From positions 1 through 23,707 of the forward strand of contig VXIS01000504.1 of NCBI GenBank assembly GCA_008704415.1: DNA of 23,707 nt, given 5' to 3'. Of this stretch, positions 19,533 through 23,707 are shown piece after piece (position 1 is the stretch's first letter; every line of letters starts with the position of its first letter). Under the pieces are notes generated by a model. The model was not told the origin of the DNA. It saw only the letters and a program-made list of their open reading frames with translations, and did not search any database. Source of the DNA: Sphaerosporella brunnea (taxonomy: Eukaryota > Ascomycota > Pezizomycetes > Pezizales > Pyronemataceae). A program made the position numbers and the translations under genes.

Positions 19533-21154
19533 GTGTGGGCCCTAAAGTTGGGGAGCATAGATAAGTCGCCTCAACAGCGCATTCAGCTGCGATGACCGAA
19601 TCGATGAGGAGATCGGTGAAGATGATCCTGTCAGTCTGTGCATGCTCAGAGCCTACTGTGCCACAGCCCACCTCACTTCCGTTGTTCTCAGACAAACAGG
19701 AAAATAATCCTCCGCGACGTTTTCGAGCTCAGAAAAAAATTTTCGCGTTGGCCGCGGCTATCCAAACGCTTTTCGTGACGTGTGGAGCCAGTCTATCCCG
19801 TGGGGGCCGGATTACCGCACCACAGGTAAAATCTTCACTGTTAATGCCGTTTTGATGGGCGCTTTTGGGTCTTCTAGAATCATTTTGGTTGGGTGTTGTT
19901 TCATCCCTACTCTAGTGATTTATGCGTAATGTGCCTAGCATACTAAGCATAGAGTAGAGTAACAGCCCTACAACTGCTCTAGACCGAATTTGGTTGACCG
20001 AAAATTTAGTAATTAGCCGGCGCCATGTCTCAAACGGTACATACAAACCATACTGTGTAGATCATCTCGTGGCATTCTTACCCCAGTGCGCAGAAGTTCA
20101 ATCGAACCCGGAGTTCTCTCTTTCATCCGCCCCTTTGGCCATACACGTGTCCATGCTTCAAAACATAGGTGCTGGGTCTTTCATCCGGCCTCGCCACAAG
20201 AATTCTGTCATTTTTTTTTTTCGAGTGGCCACTGGCTGAAGATTCGATCTTTTTTTGGGCGCTCACCGCTGCCAGTTTAAGGGCTCGTGCACCTGTCGTC
20301 AACATTCTGTCATCTCATTGAGTAGTCCCTGCAAGCTGCATGCACCTTTCGCGATCCGAAGCTGCGTTAACACGGTTGAGGTTGACGTTATATCGGGATA
20401 TTGTTGTGTGTGTGGGTCAGTGAAGAATTGACTTTTTTTCGTGGCAACAAACGGCTCCGAAAGGCCATGATATCAGGTTACACCTTGATGGCTGATCATT
20501 GTGCTTCTGGCCATCCAGACGGACAATCAATAATGGTATGCGGGTGGAGAATTTGCTCCCATTGCTCAAGCAACCTTCCGACTGAAGTGGCAAGGGATGC
20601 TTGCTGACACCTGTGCATGCGTCCTCGCATAGCTGAAGCCCAATCCATTGGCCGGGATACAGTACCATGGTTCGTCTTCATGTTATGTGACCACATTGAT
20701 CCCAATGTCGATCCGTCAAGCAGTACTCCAGTGGCTGGGATGTGGAAGCATAGTGCACATCGCCCCTCAACTATCAGCCTTACATGATTCTGGGCAGGAC
20801 TTCCACGCCATAGAGTCTTACCACGTACGCGGCATTCAGAGGTGTCACATTCGGGCGTCTGCCCCCCAGGATCTTCCGACCGCCGACTTGTCTCAGCCTG
20901 CGCATTGACTTAGAACTTCCACGCGACAGGCTTTGCCTCACCAGTTGTTCTTTTGGGTACCAAAAAAGTTGAAGATAGTCACAGCAAGAGAAATCCGGCC
21001 GCAATGGCTTTCATAAAAGCCAGCGTAGTGCCCCCGTGCTTCTATTCTTTGGGACCCCAGATCACCACTCCTCCTTCCTCTGCCATCCACACGCCTGTAC
21101 TCTCAATTCCGCTTCATCTTGCGATAAGCTCTTCACAAGAAACCCCCGAAAGCA

Positions 21155-22286
21155 ATGGCGTCGTACTCTGGTTCTTTCCTACGTGCTCGCCGAGCCGGAT
21201 TGACCGAGGAGCCACGCTTGGTCGTACAGCGTTTCCCAGAAATGAACTGCCCCTGGGAAGACGAAGAAACTGGCACGAGGTGTAACGCGCTCCTGAAAAA
21301 GGCTCATAGGACAAGGTATGCATCCTTTCGATGCTGTTGCGCTCAGCCCTTAACCTAATGTCCTCCCACGAAGATTGCATCTCATTAAGTCTCATGCTCT
21401 GGGCATCTTCAAGACACCCTATGTCTGCGAACCTTGCGGAAAGTGCCACACTGAATACAAACAACGAAACAACTGCAAGAAGAAGGAGCGGCACCCCAAG
21501 GGCCCTGAGATACGACCCAAGGAGAAGGAAGCGCTTCTGGGATTGTTTGTGGACCTCCTGGATTACATCTTTCCCTGCAGGCCGACCCCCGAGCGTCTGG
21601 CCTTCGTATGTGAAGCCCTCCAGATGTTGAATGCAAGACTGGGTACGGACTCTTGTTTGGCCTCTAAGAAACCTTGTTTCTGGAACTAATTGCCACAATG
21701 TGCACAGGATCGATCCCTGCTTCCACGGGCCCAACCGAAGCCCAATGCCGCCAAACAAGACAGGAATTGCTAACAATGCTCCGTCCATTGCAGCCACAAG
21801 CTGGCCAAGCAGCTCCGGGGGGCTCACAAATACCTCCCATCATGGGCCCGCCAGCGTCTGCCAACAGCTGGCACATTGAGCATTCGCAATATTCCGGCCT
21901 TCAGGAGCAGAACAGCACGGAGCAGCTCCAAGGACACACCCCAGCCACGACTTCCAGCCATTCACTACCTTACAACCCGACCGCCCCTGCTATGCCTGAC
22001 ATTTATGCGTTTCCTGTGTCTATGGCCCCATTTGAGCAGTCATCCTTTGCCAGTGAGTGGCCCTCCTCTTGGCACCACAACCAAGGAAATATGTAAGTGC
22101 TACAGACAATTTGTACTCTATTTCCGATTCCAGACCGCTGACGAAAGATGTTGGGCTTCGGGAAGTCATCCGCTGCCTTTCGATGTGCAACAGATGGGGG
22201 CAGGCTACCCACCTCTACACGCACATGAATATTGTACGAGTCCTAACGATTCCAATTCCGCTGAGGAGGATGAGAGCGATCATTAG
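21155..22286 (+). CDS. Small zinc-finger-like protein, four exons (predicted)
   Basis: Exons 21155-21315, 21374-21642, 21708-22092 and 22148-22286 give 317 aa. Introns of 58, 65 and 55 nt have donors GTATGC, GTACGG and GTAAGT, and phases agree throughout. The third intron's branch word (CTGAC) is close to its acceptor. The N-terminal region has an atypical finger C32-x10-C43-x12-H56-x4-H61, then C72-x2-C75-x2-C78 with C88 and H94 as further possible ligands, in a very basic stretch (KKKERH). The middle is mixed and the second half is Pro/Ser/Gln-rich. The tail is acidic (EEDESDH). This layout fits a fungal DNA-binding regulator (inference). A pyrimidine-rich leader and AGCAATGG context support the start. 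A 237-codon antisense frame (21114-21827) is taken as a shadow. Confidence 0.8.
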
Positions 22287-22351
22287 CGTTGAAAGTCTTC
22301 TTGTTCTTTCGTGCTTTCAACTATGAAGAATGACTTTAATTTCATCAGTTC

Positions 22352-22374
22352 TTTTTTTTTTTTTTTTTTTTTTT
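22352..22374. repeat. T23 homopolymer
   Basis: Twenty-three T, about 65 bp after the stop codon of the third zinc-finger gene. Confidence 0.95.
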
Positions 22375-22758
22375 GTTTGTTTGAAAAGCATCTGCCTAAT
22401 GCCTAATACTTTCTCATGTTATCCTTTGGTTGGCTATGTTGCATCTATCTATCTCTATTGTTAATGTTTAATGACTTCTTTCTTTGTTCGTCTCGGAGTG
22501 TGTTTAATTAAACTGGGGATATGATGTGATTGTGGCCTCATGAGCTGGAGCAGCTTGCAATGAACGCTATTTGCATTTGCGCCTTCTAACACACAAAGCA
22601 ATATTGTGACTGTCCTTCGTGCTTGCAGCCCTTGATGACAAGCGCCAGCCTTGATGTTTCATAGAGTTGCAACGTTGTCCATGCAACGAACCTCGTGGCC
22701 GACACGCCAACCGAAGGGTCAGAACAACCGACGGATATGCGCCGTTAGGAGTCACCCA

Positions 22759-22798
22759 TGTGTGTGTGTGTGTGTGTGTATGTTGGGGGGGGGGGGGG
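22759..22798. repeat. (TG)10 microsatellite followed by G14
   Basis: About ten TG units run to 22779 and are followed within 6 bp by 14 G. Both are prone to length error in sequencing. Confidence 0.95.
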
Positions 22799-22799
22799 T

Positions 22800-23088
22800 T
22801 AGATAGTATAACATGATTTTCCTGGGGTGTATCGTTGACAGAGCACCAGTACAAGGAAGATATCGGCTCACGACTTGATTGGCTGAAACTTTGCCAAGGA
22901 TTGTAATTGCGACTGAATTTCACAACAGCAGCATTGGGTGGCAATTCGACGTTGCAACGACAGCTTCTGGAATTCCCAATAGTTGATGTTGGCACATAGT
23001 ATTCTATTCTTTCAATGACAAATGAACGGTAAGCTGCCCCTCCATCTGCACCAAACCCCTTCATCGATCTCATCGGGAGTGCCGTCAC
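22800..23088 (-). CDS. Possible partial hypothetical protein, weak
   Basis: An ATG-started minus-strand frame gives about 90 residues before it runs into the G14 and CA tracts. It contains segments such as FVIERIEYYVPTSTIGNS and ELPPNAAVVKFSRNYNP. I do not recognise it. An intron or stop before the simple repeats would be needed for a real gene, and none is clear. Confidence 0.2.
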
Positions 23089-23707
23089 AGCCTTGCAAGC
23101 TTGTGCACGTGGCCCATGGCCAGCTTGACTCGATGGAGCCGGGCACTTAGCAGGCAGTATGTATTCCAGGGCCGGTTTTCCGGATAGAACGTGGGTTGTT
23201 CTGTTAGCCTCCCAGTATTTGAGCGTGGAACGTGGAAATGAACGCGATGATTCGAACTCACATCAGATGCTTCTAGTCGTGTTCTGAACAACAGCCTTTC
23301 CCCTGATGACGAAGGCTTTGCGCCAAGCCGAAACTTAAAGCACACCATTGAGCTGAGTAGACAGTAACCGGCCGTCGGCAGCAGCAGGGCAGGGCCCGCG
23401 GGTAAGGAAAGGGTGATCGATGGGTGTTGACCTCTGTGAGTCTGGGAAATCCGAAAAGTTTAAGTAGACTTCGAGTTGGATAGGCACTATCGATAGCCCT
23501 GTGTCTAGTGTGTTGCTGGCAAAAGGGATATCCGGATGGTGGTCGCCAAAGTGCAGTCAGACCAAGCCTTCACTCCTCGAGATGCCGGCCAACGTCTTTT
23601 TCACGGCAACTTGTGGATTGATTGGTGGCTCCCATCGGGGGAAGTGACGATGTCTTTTAGTTGACTGGTCCGATGATCACGTTGTGGACGTCGCGGTTGG
23701 TAGCGTT

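Larger units (their letters stand above)
18892..21154. other. Long intergenic stretch with structured spots, no gene
   Basis: About 2.26 kb without a supportable protein gene. It holds the candidate structured transcript (19199-19398), the double hairpin (19489-19532) and T-rich runs near 20211-20221. The 3' end (about 21040-21154) is pyrimidine-rich, as expected for the leader of the next gene. Confidence 0.55.
22287..23707. other. Downstream stretch with simple repeats
   Basis: No gene is firmly supported. It contains T23 (22352-22374), a TG repeat (22759-22779) and G14 (22785-22798). A minus-strand frame (22567-23088) reads through the TG and G tracts and so is suspect. Its first roughly 90 codons, before those tracts, are the more protein-like part. 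Confidence 0.55.

Noticed and set aside
21114..21827. 237-codon minus-strand frame, the longest on that strand
   Set aside because: It is antisense to the four-exon zinc-finger gene, whose splice sites and cysteine/histidine pattern are coherent; treated as a shadow.
22567..22799. Coding through the CA/G simple repeats as His-Thr and Pro runs
   Set aside because: Translation of a microsatellite and a homopolymer is not evidence of a gene.
23240..23265. tRNA-like T-loop word (TTCGAAT on the minus strand)
   Set aside because: The flanking bases do not form a 5-bp T stem and no acceptor or anticodon arm is present.
1..23707. CRISPR array, rRNA, or known secondary-metabolite or defence gene cluster
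   Set aside because: No regularly spaced repeats, no conserved rRNA core words and no core biosynthetic or defence domains were found in any frame.

Overview
The window looks like filamentous-ascomycete DNA (Sordariomycete-like; I cannot name the species). The reasons are compact genes with 55-220 nt GT-AG introns, CTGAC/CTAAC-type branch points, C2H2 zinc-finger proteins of fungal type, pyrimidine-rich leaders, and gene-poor intergenic DNA holding a MITE and homopolymer tracts. I found no bacterial operon structure, rRNA, tRNA or CRISPR array.

Region 1 (1-10448) is one very large inverted repeat with its axis near 5430. Bases 1 to about 3940 are, wherever compared, the exact reverse complement of about 6505-10448. 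The exception is one homopolymer (9 T at 402-411 against 11 A at 10036-10046). Toward the axis the arms lose symmetry abruptly and almost only by insertions on the left side. About 1.33 kb (4100-5430) on the left corresponds to about 0.92 kb (5430-6350) on the right. The right copy keeps an intact 79-codon frame (minus strand, 5888-6127) that is shattered in the left copy. This pattern is what a fold-back long read (missed adapter or hairpin read-through) leaves at a contig end. A real chromosome-end palindrome is the alternative. The arms hold no gene I can name. They carry degenerate direct repeats, a dense cluster of short palindromes, the 79-codon frame and one possible spliced gene fragment.

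Region 2 (10449-23707) is single-copy sequence with three convincing plus-strand genes, all encoding small proteins with atypical C2H2/C2HC zinc fingers: 10824-12170 (three exons), 15898-17056 (two exons, three good C2H2 fingers at the C-terminus) and 21155-22286 (four exons, N-terminal finger pair). They are probably DNA-binding regulators. Nothing in the sequence ties them to one pathway. Between them lie a 413-bp MITE flanked by TA (13088-13500), long T tracts, a hairpin pair, a candidate short structured transcript (about 19199-19398) and long stretches with no recognisable gene.

The most important points for a reader are these: treat 1 to about 5430 as a suspected duplicate of 5430-10448, and treat the three zinc-finger genes as the real coding content.
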